Shown here one piece after another: positions 37,293-46,337 of a stretch of 64,000 nucleotides of DNA (the first letter of the stretch is position 1; the number at the start of each line of letters is the position of its first letter). This DNA is from Cernens ardua (lineage in GTDB: Bacteria; Pseudomonadota; Gammaproteobacteria; Pseudomonadales; Halomonadaceae): NCBI RefSeq assembly GCF_051251085.1, contig NZ_JBPCZH010000004.1, positions 62,001 to 126,000 of the forward strand. The letters are read 5' to 3'. A program made the position numbers and the translations under genes. The notes beneath the pieces were generated by a model, which saw only the letters and a program-made list of their open reading frames with translations, was not told the DNA's origin and ran no database searches.

Positions 37293-38794
37293 TGTATTTT
37301 CCCAGACTGTACCCGGATGAATTATTGTATAGCGGTATTGCCCGCTGCCGAGTGCACCTTGGGATGGAAAATCATAAGGGACTGTTGAACCTTCTTTTTA
37401 ACGACAGCAAGGTCGCTGCTATAACGGACTTGCCGACCCATCTGGATGACTTGGCCAGTAATACAGGGTTGGATGCTAATTATCTCATATATCACCACAC
37501 GCTATTTCCTCTCTATGCACCTTTTATCCCCCAGCAACGTCGAGTCAATCTGTACAAGGCGATGCTTGGCAAGGATAAGCCAACCATCGGATTGGCCGGT
37601 ATCTCAACATCAACGGTGAAATGGCCGGAATGGCTCCGATATTGCCCTAAATGCCTCAAGGAGATGGTTGATCAGCTGGGGGAGCCTTATTGGAAGCGTA
37701 GTTGGCAAATAGAAGGAAACGTTGCTTGTGCCAGGCACTCATGCCTACTGTTGAATTCTCATATACCCTATAGGCGTATTCAGCGGCATGAATTTCATGC
37801 AGCATCCAGCCAACTCTTGGATAGAGATCAGCGAGAACTGTTGGCCGACGAGTCTGAAGTATTACTTGCCCGTTCATTTGAGCAATTGATCAAAGGCCTA
37901 TGTAAGCCGTCTCCTGAGTATGGACGATGGACGAATTTTTATCGCCATATTGCTTCCATGGCGAATGCACGTAGAGGTCAGCAAGTAAGAAGTGAGGTCA
38001 TATGGGAGCGGGTGCAGGGAGCTTTCAATAAAGATTATCTTGAACGACACCGGTTGCGGGAAAAAGCGACTCTACCGCCATTGTGGTTAACCGCGATGTT
38101 CAGGAAGCACCGCAAGTCATTTTCTCCTCTTCAGCACTTGGTAGTATGGACGGCCTTAAAGCCGAATGTCTCAGTGGATGATGTCTTCGCTGACGCTAGC
38201 AGTCGTCAGTCATATAAGCTCAAGAATGACCGAACTATCTCCTCCTCAGTGACCTCAGCTAATTCAGAGTGTTACCGACAACAATGGTGTTCAGCACTTG
38301 ATCGCTATGAAAGTCCATCTATTGCTCGAGAGAATCAAAAGGCCTGTTATGCCTGGTTGTATCGGCACGACCGCAAGTGGCTCATGCGTGAAAATGCAGC
38401 CAGGCGAGTAAAACGTGGGAATAGTAGGCAAGTAGATTGGGTGAAAAGAGATCGCTATCTCGTCAAGTTACTGATCAGGCTGGATTACTTAGTTGGTGAG
38501 AGTATGGATCAGCCTAGACAAAGCAGGAATTGGTATTTGGCACAAATTCCTCACCGTTCTTCTGTAGAGCATAACCTGCATCGGTTGCCGTTATGTCGAA
38601 ATTTCCTAGCGGGCCATTCAGAATCCATAGGTGAGTATCAAATTCGCCGTATTACACGTGAATTATGTATTGATGCCCGGCAAGGTGTAACACCAAATCT
38701 CTGGGAGCTTAAAAGGCGATGTGGACTGGAAGACAGTAAACTACAGCCGCTGAGTGTACGATTTCTGAGGTGTATAGGGAGCTACCTTGAGTAA
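37292..38794 (+). CDS. tnsD: Tn7-like target selector TnsD (TniQ family)
   Basis: TnsD binds the 3' end of glmS and recruits TnsC. The 500-residue protein (Tn7 508) has the TniQ domain at its N-terminus and a CCCH zinc finger with C118, C121, C146 and H149 (CPKC…CARH), matching C124/C127/C152/H155 of Tn7. The rest is helical DNA-binding sequence. Its presence and the insertion at the canonical attTn7 point agree. It overlaps tnsE by 8 nt. Confidence 0.96.
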   Translation: MYFPRLYPDELLYSGIARCRVHLGMENHKGLLNLLFNDSKVAAITDLPTHLDDLASNTGLDANYLIYHHTLFPLYAPFIPQQRRVNLYKAMLGKDKPTIGLAGISTSTVKWPEWLRYCPKCLKEMVDQLGEPYWKRSWQIEGNVACARHSCLLLNSHIPYRRIQRHEFHAASSQLLDRDQRELLADESEVLLARSFEQLIKGLCKPSPEYGRWTNFYRHIASMANARRGQQVRSEVIWERVQGAFNKDYLERHRLREKATLPPLWLTAMFRKHRKSFSPLQHLVVWTALKPNVSVDDVFADASSRQSYKLKNDRTISSSVTSANSECYRQQWCSALDRYESPSIARENQKACYAWLYRHDRKWLMRENAARRVKRGNSRQVDWVKRDRYLVKLLIRLDYLVGESMDQPRQSRNWYLAQIPHRSSVEHNLHRLPLCRNFLAGHSESIGEYQIRRITRELCIDARQGVTPNLWELKRRCGLEDSKLQPLSVRFLRCIGSYLE

Positions 38795-40415
38795 GATAAC
38801 TTTTCGAGATATCCCCTATCCAGCTCAGCTTTTGGGGATAGGAAATATTTTTCGATCAAGTCGACCGCATGCTCAATCGTGGAGAATCGCAGCACTCTTT
38901 GAAGACCGGTATGATAAACGGAGTATGGAGAAATTCGATATAGAGGCTGCCAGCGTGCTTGGAGTGGGACGCACGTTCACTGGTGATGGGAATACTCCAT
39001 ATCAGTCCAAAAGAGGTTTTCATGAAATCGTATTGCCTCATGTCCATAGCTGGGGTGAAAACGATTTAGGTAATTTTCCCGATCTATGGTGGGGGTTGGC
39101 TAAGAGGGGCGAGATTGCCTCTCAGCGTTGCTTTGTGTTTCAAGTTGGTGAACTGACAGTATGGTTGCCCAAATTCGAACTGGCCAGAAAGCTTTTCTTC
39201 CATGCAGGTTTTCTGACACGTGCCGCCCTTGTCTCCAATGGTTTGGATATGTTGTTCAACATAGAGGAGCGGGAGGATGAAGCAACGCTCCATATCCACA
39301 CACTTGCCAGAACTGGGGTTCCTCTCAAGAATATGCTGCATCAGGCTTATCAGCGGCATTTTAGCTGGTTGCTGCTTGAGCCGGAGGTAAGGCGATCATT
39401 TGAATCCATCTGGGAGCATCTTAATAAGGAAGTGCAACAGAGCGAGAGCAGATATGAACGATGGAATTTCAACTTTTTACCTCCAGCTAACATCCATGGC
39501 ACAAAAATCACAGTATCTGGTCGATTAAGCAAGGATGAGAAATCGATTCTGGTAGGCGAGATATGCAGCCTCTCTGGCCTGAAGATTACTAATCAGCGGG
39601 ATGTCGTTTTTCACCATCCTTCACACAAAGCTCCTATACGTGGCAACGCAAGTCCGGGTAATAGTGTTGGCAATGCAGAGAATATGGATATTGAGGTAGA
39701 TATAAATCATGAACCTAGTGATGGAAATGCTCCTGAATTAATTGAACTGCCGGATGAATCTATCTCCTTTGATAGCCACATATCTACCCGAATGGCCTAT
39801 GCTGGCGAGCGTGCAGCAGGCTATGGCAGAAAGACTGATGACGATGGATTAGCTGGTGGTGATGGATCAAGTCGAGTACTTGGTATTGGCGAGCCAGTAA
39901 TGGATGGGACTAACTCGGCGGGAGAACTTCAACAGCTTGGTAAGGATGAAATTTCACGTGAATTGTTACGCAACCGCTTTGCACTTTTATATGAGACGAT
40001 CAAGCAGATAGGCGAAGATCCTCGTCTGCAGCTAGTATCAATAGAAGCAAGACCACTTCCAGCCGTGGGAAGATGTTCGTTTCACATGATTAATGCAGAT
40101 ACGCCACGCTGTTGCCTGGTTGCTAGATTTCGACTGAGAGACGGGCGGGAGAAATATCTTCTGGAACTCGATATGTCAGATGGGAAGAAGGCAATGTCGA
40201 CAAGTATCATAGATTTTGGCTTGGGAACAAAAGTAGAAAAACTTCTTAACAAAATTTTGGAACAAACAGTAAAAAAATCTCGTTGGCCAAAGCTTTTTCT
40301 TAATATGTATATGACATTTGATTCAGTGCATCATTTCAAAGAAGGAACAGGGGCCGAAAATGCAGGAAGACTTAGTATTTGGCAGAATAGATTAAAAAAG
40401 ATTATTTTACTTTAA
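38787..40415 (+). CDS. tnsE: Tn7-like target selector TnsE
   Basis: TnsE directs Tn7 to lagging-strand DNA and the beta clamp, favouring conjugal plasmids. The 542-residue protein (Tn7 538) starts at a TTG overlapping the tnsD stop by 8 nt. An acidic, low-complexity stretch (about 290-395) separates the N-terminal domain from the conserved C-terminal DNA-binding domain (about 396-542), which ends KKSRWPKLFLNMYMTFD…HHFKEGTG…WQNRLKK. A decayed copy of this same end lies outside the transposon at 44570-44776. Confidence 0.93.
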   Translation: MSKITFRDIPYPAQLLGIGNIFRSSRPHAQSWRIAALFEDRYDKRSMEKFDIEAASVLGVGRTFTGDGNTPYQSKRGFHEIVLPHVHSWGENDLGNFPDLWWGLAKRGEIASQRCFVFQVGELTVWLPKFELARKLFFHAGFLTRAALVSNGLDMLFNIEEREDEATLHIHTLARTGVPLKNMLHQAYQRHFSWLLLEPEVRRSFESIWEHLNKEVQQSESRYERWNFNFLPPANIHGTKITVSGRLSKDEKSILVGEICSLSGLKITNQRDVVFHHPSHKAPIRGNASPGNSVGNAENMDIEVDINHEPSDGNAPELIELPDESISFDSHISTRMAYAGERAAGYGRKTDDDGLAGGDGSSRVLGIGEPVMDGTNSAGELQQLGKDEISRELLRNRFALLYETIKQIGEDPRLQLVSIEARPLPAVGRCSFHMINADTPRCCLVARFRLRDGREKYLLELDMSDGKKAMSTSIIDFGLGTKVEKLLNKILEQTVKKSRWPKLFLNMYMTFDSVHHFKEGTGAENAGRLSIWQNRLKKIILL

Positions 40416-40473
40416 AATAATTGATTCTGGCCAATCACTTATTATTTTGTTTGGAAAAATAAAGAGCGTTTAT

Positions 40474-43400
40474 ATGTTCACTTTTAAAGTAAAAGAAAAT
40501 CTCAGCCTATTATGTAAGCGCTTCAAGTTTAAAAACACAAAATATAAACATGAGAATTTATCAAATAGTTCATTTAATTATGAACCTTTAGTTGCTCAAT
40601 ACCTGGAGTCTGAACATAAAGAATATGTTTCGGCTATTGAAGCTGCTCTTGATGATAATAATATATGTAATATTGCTCTATCTGGTAATTTTGGGGTGGG
40701 TAAAAGTAGTATCTTAAAAAAAGTTGCTCAAATTCATAGAAAAAAAGTGGTTGAGCTATCTATGTCAGCTCTTGCTCCCATCAAGATGCAAAAGCTTGAT
40801 GATTCACTGCCTATCCAAGCTACTACCCCAACTAACCGTATCCAGCAAGAAATTGTTAAACAATTGCTCTACCGTGAAGATCCTACCAAGACACCTGGAT
40901 CAAGATTTAGACGTATAGAGCGGTTCAGGCCCATACGAGAAATAGCGATAGCAATTTTATTTGGTTTTGTTATATCAGTAGTTTTTTTATTGACGGGTTG
41001 GACAGTAAATATTGTGGATTTATTCCCATATCCTCATATTTCATTAATATGGTCGCAGTCGATAGTCTGGATAGTTATATCTTGTATTGAGTTATTAGGT
41101 CGATGGTTGTTTTTTGGAAAATTGCATATAAAACAGTTATCTGCAGGCTCTGCCAGTATTACCCTTGATGATAATTCTGTGTCGTATTTTGATCAATATT
41201 TAGATGAAATATTTTATTTTTTTGAAATTTCTAAACGAGATATTGTTATTTTTGAAGATATTGATCGATTTAATGATTCATATATCTTCGAGACATTACG
41301 TGCATTAAATTCACTGCTAAATATTTCATCGCAATTTAATAAGAAGCCTATTCGCTTCATTTATGCCATTAAAGATAGTGTTTTCGAGAATGTTTCATAT
41401 GATGAAGAAGATCGAAGATCAGGTGAAATAGACAATGTATTAAATGATGCCATAACTCTGGAAACAGAGCGAGCTAATCGTACTAAATTTTTTGATTTGA
41501 TTATTCCTGTAGTTCCCTTTGTCACGCATCTCAGTGCTCGTAACTTAATTATACAACAACTTAAAGATTTTAAGAATGAAATTAGTTTAGATTTGATTGA
41601 CATTGCAGCGCAATATGTACCCGATATGCGATTAATTAAAAATGTGTACAATGAGTTTTATACATTTAATAAACATATTTTTTCTGGTGATGGAGAGGGA
41701 TTGAATCTAAATAAAACTGAACTCTTTGCAATGATGCTTTACAAAAGTAAATATTTACGAGATTTCGAAATGATTCGACTTGGTGATAGTAATCTAGATC
41801 GCCTTTATAGATCTAGTCGAGTATTTGTAGAGAAAAATATTAAAAAAATTGAGAAAGAACGTCGTGAACTACGTGATAAACTTAATAATATTAATGGGGT
41901 CGCAAACAGGTGCGTTGATCTAGGCGAAGATCTGATTAAGTTTATAACAAATACGGTAGAAATAGCCAAATGTCATTGGGCTAATGAGAACCTTCAATTT
42001 AAGGGGAAAACTATTTCAAGAGAATCCCTAAATGAGGTAGGTTTTTGGGAAGATTTTATTTGTGGAGATGATAATAATTCTATAATTAACTTAAATTTAT
42101 CTACTACTAGTTATCCTCGGAAACATTGCTCTTTTTATTTTACCAGAAGTAATGTTGAAACTGGTCTTAAGATTACTTTTGATGTCCAAAAGTGGAACGA
42201 AGGAGATCGTGAAGAAATAAGTAATTGTATCAAAAGTAAAACAGATGAAATAACCTTGCTAAGGAGTGCCGATTTTGAAACGCTTATTAGACAACCAGGT
42301 TTTTTAATTTCAGTAGGTGAAAGTGAGCGATCTTTCGATCAGATCTCATTAGAAATATTAAATCAAGGTCTAGCTTACCAACTTGTAAAAAATGGATATA
42401 TTGGTCGTAATTTTACGCTTTATACCTCAACTTTTCATGGTAATCGTATTAGCTCATCTGCATTGAACTTTATTATCCACCATGTTGAACGAAATCAGAT
42501 GGATGTGTATTTTGAACTTTCTGAAGATGATGTGGATGCTATAATTCGTGAGAGAGGGAAAAGTTCTTTGAGTGATTCAGCGATGTATAATATATCCATT
42601 CTGGATTACCTCATGGCCCATGATAAAGAGTCAACTGATGTTATAGTGAAATCTTTGACCAGCTATGGAGATAAGCAGTCACAATTTATCCAAGCATATC
42701 TGGTTTATGGCCAGTATAGTCAACAGTTAATTGCACGGCTTTCAATTTTTTCTAATAATATAGTTAGCTTTCTTGTTAGTGATGCTCAACTAGAAAATGT
42801 ACTAAAATTGAAATTAGTAGATGAGGCACTTGTTCATTTAACGACAATGATGCAACGTACCGATTCAAGAATTTCGCTATATTTGTTAACGCATTATGCT
42901 GAGTTCGAGACATTAAAATCGGATAATATAGACTTTACCTTATCTGAAAGTATTGGTGAGTTTTTTGAAAATTCCAATATCTTAATACCTAATTTAAAAG
43001 TCCTCGGTAAAGATGTTTTAATTTCTTTCGTTTCTCGAAATTTGTATGAAATTAATAGTAGCAATATTGAAATTGCTATCAATGATAAGTCTAATAAAGC
43101 TTTGGATAGTATTAGTGAGGTTAATGATATTATATATTATTACATGTTAAATAACTTGAGCTTATATCTAAAGGCTGTTGATGACGACACTAAAACAATA
43201 GAACACAATTCTAACTTTATTAAGGTTATACAAGATGTTTTGGAATATAATGTTGATGCTGTTTCTGAAATTATTCGTCGATCATCAAGTCAGTGTATAA
43301 TAACGGATATCTCCGCTGTTTCTGAAATGGCTTGGCCTTCGTTAGCAAAACATCATCGTTTTACTACGACATTTAATAATGTAATGCTGTATATTAAAAA

Positions 43401-44211
43401 AAATAAATCATCTATCGATGAGTATTTATCTGGTCTACTAAGTATTACAAATAAAATTTTAGAAATTGATTCTTATGATGAGGAAGATAAAGAAAAGTTG
43501 GCATTAAAAATAATAGGGGCTAATGAGTATCTCACTTCTCCAGTTTTACGTGTTAACCTGGTTTTAAGTTTGAAATTGACGTATTGTCTTGATGTTCAAG
43601 ATATTTCCATCGAAAATGGTAGTCTCTTCTTATTGTTACTTGAAAATAATATTATTGCAGATGATGCTATATCCTATGAATATCTTTTGTCAGCAGAGTG
43701 GAAAACACGTGAAGATTTCATCTGTTCTTCTAAAGAATTTATAACGTATATGACTCCTGAGCTTGTCGGGAATGATCTCGAAAATATCTTGGCAAGCGAT
43801 AAGATCAATTCAACAATAAAGAAAAGAATTATCGATAATGCAATAGATTATACTCGGGAGGCCAATGTATCCGGACTTACGGAATTAGCTATATATGCTC
43901 TCAAAAATAAAACTGAGCTATCGAATGATGCCATATTAAGAATGGCGCAAGAAAATGTTTCAACTTCTCAAATTATATCACTCGTTTGGCCTATCATTTC
44001 ATCAATTAATCGTGATCGGCTATTTGAGATTTTACAGGAGCTCGGTGGAGATTATCCAAATCTAACGAAAGTTGGTTATGATAAACCTCTTATCCCTAAC
44101 AATCCTGAAAATATTGCTTTACTATCCCGTCTTCAACATGAAGGGATTGTAGGTAAATATAAGCAAAGCGAAGATGTAATTCGAGTATATAAAAAATATA
44201 AAGAAACGTAG
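40474..44211 (+). CDS. YobI-family P-loop NTPase with two membrane segments (transposon cargo)
   Basis: This 1245-residue protein (ATG 40474; a TTG at 40447 is in frame) resembles the YobI-like P-loop NTPases. Walker A is G71-N-F-G-V-G-K-S78, two adjacent hydrophobic segments lie at about 157-177 and 193-214, and the Walker B-like F-E-D-I-D-R is at 260-265 followed by a Trp/Arg-rich switch region. The rest is long, helical and unrecognised. It is visibly AT-rich compared with tnsABCDE, suggesting separate acquisition. It sits between tnsE and the L end with a 58-nt gap. The KAP/STAND-like layout and defence surroundings suggest an anti-phage or membrane-acting role, but this is inference; the true function is unknown. 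Confidence 0.75.
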   Translation: MFTFKVKENLSLLCKRFKFKNTKYKHENLSNSSFNYEPLVAQYLESEHKEYVSAIEAALDDNNICNIALSGNFGVGKSSILKKVAQIHRKKVVELSMSALAPIKMQKLDDSLPIQATTPTNRIQQEIVKQLLYREDPTKTPGSRFRRIERFRPIREIAIAILFGFVISVVFLLTGWTVNIVDLFPYPHISLIWSQSIVWIVISCIELLGRWLFFGKLHIKQLSAGSASITLDDNSVSYFDQYLDEIFYFFEISKRDIVIFEDIDRFNDSYIFETLRALNSLLNISSQFNKKPIRFIYAIKDSVFENVSYDEEDRRSGEIDNVLNDAITLETERANRTKFFDLIIPVVPFVTHLSARNLIIQQLKDFKNEISLDLIDIAAQYVPDMRLIKNVYNEFYTFNKHIFSGDGEGLNLNKTELFAMMLYKSKYLRDFEMIRLGDSNLDRLYRSSRVFVEKNIKKIEKERRELRDKLNNINGVANRCVDLGEDLIKFITNTVEIAKCHWANENLQFKGKTISRESLNEVGFWEDFICGDDNNSIINLNLSTTSYPRKHCSFYFTRSNVETGLKITFDVQKWNEGDREEISNCIKSKTDEITLLRSADFETLIRQPGFLISVGESERSFDQISLEILNQGLAYQLVKNGYIGRNFTLYTSTFHGNRISSSALNFIIHHVERNQMDVYFELSEDDVDAIIRERGKSSLSDSAMYNISILDYLMAHDKESTDVIVKSLTSYGDKQSQFIQAYLVYGQYSQQLIARLSIFSNNIVSFLVSDAQLENVLKLKLVDEALVHLTTMMQRTDSRISLYLLTHYAEFETLKSDNIDFTLSESIGEFFENSNILIPNLKVLGKDVLISFVSRNLYEINSSNIEIAINDKSNKALDSISEVNDIIYYYMLNNLSLYLKAVDDDTKTIEHNSNFIKVIQDVLEYNVDAVSEIIRRSSSQCIITDISAVSEMAWPSLAKHHRFTTTFNNVMLYIKKNKSSIDEYLSGLLSITNKILEIDSYDEEDKEKLALKIIGANEYLTSPVLRVNLVLSLKLTYCLDVQDISIENGSLFLLLLENNIIADDAISYEYLLSAEWKTREDFICSSKEFITYMTPELVGNDLENILASDKINSTIKKRIIDNAIDYTREANVSGLTELAIYALKNKTELSNDAILRMAQENVSTSQIISLVWPIISSINRDRLFEILQELGGDYPNLTKVGYDKPLIPNNPENIALLSRLQHEGIVGKYKQSEDVIRVYKKYKET

Positions 44212-44395
44212 TGTAAAGTGCCCGCTTGTTGTTACAAAAGCTTACAGTCAGAGCGACATATGTTGCTTGCTTAATATCTCTCCTCTTACCGGACTAACCA
44301 GAAACAGGTCAACCTCTACATTTCTGAGGGCAGTTTTGTAGGGAATGGCTTGAATATGATGAATGTATGTTTGTAACATATTGTTTTTATTTAAG
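44212..44395. other. Non-coding tail between the YobI-like gene and the L end
   Basis: No reliable gene is seen here. A 64-codon minus-strand ORF at 44248-44442 overlaps the end repeats; its last part (NVEVDLFLVSPVRGEILSKQ) has a protein-like look and may be a gene fragment, but I cannot assign it. Confidence 0.3.
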
Positions 44396-44542
44396 AGATG
44401 ATACTTTATTTTCATGAAACAAACAGATTTTGATAAAATCAAAAAAATTAGGATGAAACTTTATTTTTTATTTGTACGAAAAAACGATCAGAATTGGCCC
44501 TTTTTAGGCTTGGATAGGATGACACTTTATTTTCATCCGACA
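44396..44542 (-). repeat. Tn7-like left end with three spaced TnsB-type sites
   Basis: Three inverted copies of the R-end repeat: 44396-44415 (AGATGATACTTTATTTTCAT), 44451-44470 (GGATGAAACTTTATTTTTTA) and 44517-44536 (GGATGACACTTTATTTTCAT), then CCGACA ending at 44542. The spread spacing (about 55-66 bp) is typical of a Tn7 L end, in contrast with the packed R end. Confidence 0.9.
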
Positions 44543-44832
44543 ACAATAAGGTGTCATTGTCATTCTTAGATAAAACAATTAAGTGATGGTAAGTATAGAG
44601 CAGCATTTAAAGTAAATTTTAGAGAAGACGGGGAAAAGTCTCGGTGGCCGACATCTTTGTCTAAAATGTGTCAAACGATGGAGTTGGTCCACCATTTTTC
44701 AGAAGGAATAGAAGCCTAGGTTAGGGAAGCTCTTGGTAAATGGAAACAAAGATTAACTCATGAGATTATTAAGTAATAAAAAACGAAGCTCTTGAGTCGT
44801 TTGCATGGATAGAAATAATAAGGAGATAGTCG
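44543..44832. other. Junction debris between the transposon and the ABC-3C genes
   Basis: Holds the second ACAAT copy (44543-44547), a sequence like a decayed end repeat (ACAATAAGGTGTCATTG), the tnsE remnant, and the start of the leader of the next operon. A GGAGA ribosome site (44821-44825) precedes the ATG at 44833. Confidence 0.6.
44570..44776 (+). pseudogene. tnsE: Remnant of a second tnsE (C-terminal end)
   Basis: Reading from the in-frame stop at 44567-44569 the frame gives EKSRWPTSLSKMCQTMELV then HHFSEGIEA, a TAG stop (44717-44719), then VREALGKWKQRLTHEIIK and a stop at 44774. This matches the intact TnsE end (KKSRWPKLFLNMYMTFDSV / HHFKEGTGAE / LSIWQNRLKK). The upstream part is missing. 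It lies outside the complete transposon, so it derives from an earlier Tn7-like element. Confidence 0.85.
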
Positions 44833-45834
44833 ATGCGTATCAATCATGCTGCCCTGATCCGTGCACTTTCACCAGATGATTTAGAGAATTTCGTTGATGA
44901 CTGGTTGGACCAGAGATATAGGGATTATCACAGTCATGAACTTTGGCGCGGTACGGGTGACATGGGACGCGATGTCACGGGCTATTTAACAGATATGCGT
45001 ATGGAGGGGCCGTGGGATAATTTCCAATGCAAACAGCTAGGTAGGTCACTTTCCGAAAATTCGGCCTTCATTGAACTTGGCAAGATATTTATGCATTCCT
45101 CTGCCGGTGAGTACTCCTTGCCGCGTTCCTACACGTTTGTCGCACCGCGGGGTGTTGCGAGAGCTGTGCAAAAGCATATAGCTCATCCTGAGCTCTTTAG
45201 AGCTGCCTTTCTCAAACGCTGGGATTCAGATATTTCTGGAAAACTAGTGGAAAAGCAGAGTATTCCCCTTAGTCCTGAAATTATTGACGTGATTAAGGCA
45301 TTTGATTTCACACAAATCCATTGGCTTGATGCTGCGCGGCTCGTCGCAGACCCTGCGTGTAAGCCTGTCTTGGTTAAGTGGTTTGGCGCAGATCCTGGCC
45401 CTTCGCCACGAGGAGTTGTTCCAGATCAGATAGATGACAGTGAATCTTCTTACATCGGCCAACTACTTAAACTATACGAAGAAAAGTGCCCGGGGATGTT
45501 CCCGGATGCCACAATAGCGCTGGCAAGTCCAGAGTTTGGCAAACATCTGCGTAACCAACGTACTCGCTTCTTTGATTCGGTCGCATTTGATAGGTTTTAT
45601 AGAGATTCAACTCCTGAAGATTACTTGTTCAACTTTAAGGATGAAATTTATCATGGCGTGGTTGAAATTCACGATAATGATCATGCAAATGGGCTGGCAA
45701 GGCTTAGCCAAGTGATGCAGCAAGCAGCGATCTTGCAACCATCCGGCATACTGGGAAAGCATGCAGGCCCTCAAGTCAAACAAGGCACCTGCCATCAATT
45801 TGCAAATGATGGGCGTTTGCCCTGGCATCGTTAG
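44833..45834 (+). CDS. ABC-3C system effector with restriction-endonuclease-like N-terminus
   Basis: This 333-residue protein opens a three-gene set recognised as an ABC three-component (ABC-3C) conflict system. The N-terminal 75 residues look like an Mrr/PD-(D/E)xK nuclease: E18, D47 (GDMGRDVTGY) and Q65-C-K67 (NFQCKQLG). The C-terminal part (about 180-333) is the ABC-3C effector C-terminal domain that binds the partner proteins, judged by position and context. The expected role is DNA cleavage during infection, triggered by the ABC ATPase. The middle component begins 11 nt after the stop. The nuclease assignment is from motifs only. Confidence 0.75.
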   Translation: MRINHAALIRALSPDDLENFVDDWLDQRYRDYHSHELWRGTGDMGRDVTGYLTDMRMEGPWDNFQCKQLGRSLSENSAFIELGKIFMHSSAGEYSLPRSYTFVAPRGVARAVQKHIAHPELFRAAFLKRWDSDISGKLVEKQSIPLSPEIIDVIKAFDFTQIHWLDAARLVADPACKPVLVKWFGADPGPSPRGVVPDQIDDSESSYIGQLLKLYEEKCPGMFPDATIALASPEFGKHLRNQRTRFFDSVAFDRFYRDSTPEDYLFNFKDEIYHGVVEIHDNDHANGLARLSQVMQQAAILQPSGILGKHAGPQVKQGTCHQFANDGRLPWHR

Positions 45835-45845
45835 AGGAAAGGATA

Positions 45846-46337
45846 TTGGACAAACATCCGTTCAATAGCACCCTCGAAACCGGTATTCGGGCTTTGGTAG
45901 TGCTTGAGGCGTTTCATCCGCGTCATTGCGATTTGATGGAAGTGACGTGGTTTGATCATTTGGTTGTACATACAGGCGATTTTGATGGGCAAGACGTGCC
46001 GGAAAGTCTCCATCCCGACCTACCAAATCGTACCGGCGAACTTCTAGTTCGTCGACAATTGGTAGAGAGAAGTCTGCGTATGATGCAGAAAATGCACCTT
46101 GTGGACGTTTTTGAGACAGAAGCGGGAATAGAGTTTTGCGCCAGTGAGGAGGCTCCAAGTTACGTGGAGATTTTGCAGGCGCCTTATTCTCTCGCGCTCA
46201 AGGATCGAGCTAGATGGATGGCGGAACGCTTTGCTCAACAAGATAATGATGAAATTCGAGAATTTATTGAAGCTACGATTGGACGCTGGACTATGGAATT
46301 CACGACTGATGACAAATCTTCAGGGCAATCAGTATGA
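45846..46337 (+). CDS. ABC-3C system middle component
   Basis: This 163-residue helical protein starts at TTG 45846, supported by AGGAAAGGA (45834-45842), and overlaps the ATPase by 4 nt (ATGA). The pattern FNSTLETGIRALVVLEAF, then LPNRTGELLVRRQLVERSLRMMQKMHLVDV, is that of ABC-3C middle component 2 proteins, which link the effector to the DUF3732-type ATPase. No catalytic residues are apparent. Identification rests largely on its place between the two partners. Confidence 0.75.
   Translation: MDKHPFNSTLETGIRALVVLEAFHPRHCDLMEVTWFDHLVVHTGDFDGQDVPESLHPDLPNRTGELLVRRQLVERSLRMMQKMHLVDVFETEAGIEFCASEEAPSYVEILQAPYSLALKDRARWMAERFAQQDNDEIREFIEATIGRWTMEFTTDDKSSGQSV

Larger units (their letters stand above)
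26619..44542 (+). mobile_element. Complete Tn7-like transposon carrying type I RM and a YobI-like NTPase
   Basis: The element is 17,924 bp with inverted termini TGTCGGATGAAAATAAA (start) and TTTATTTTCATCCGACA (end), flanked by ACAAT. Order: R-type end, hsdM-hsdS-hsdR, tnsA-tnsB-tnsC-tnsD-tnsE, a large NTPase gene, L-type end. All nine genes point away from glmS. TnsA, TnsB, TnsC and TnsD keep their catalytic or metal-binding residues, so the element appears capable of moving. TnsD explains the glmS site; TnsE suggests a second route towards replicating or conjugating DNA. No Cas genes are present, so it is not a CRISPR-associated transposon. The location of the RM operon between R and tnsA is unlike Tn7, where tnsA lies next to R. 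Confidence 0.95.

Noticed and set aside
39953..39968. parS-like AATTTCACGTGAATTG inside tnsE
   Set aside because: Only the 10-bp core TTCACGTGAA matches parS; the outer bases differ and the site is coding sequence in a mobile element far from parAB.
44248..44442. Minus-strand ORF of 64 codons near the L end
   Set aside because: It overlaps a transposon-end repeat and has no identifiable domain; kept only as a possible fragment.
26619..44542. CRISPR-associated transposon (CAST)
   Set aside because: The element has full-length TnsD and TnsE, and no cas genes or guide array.
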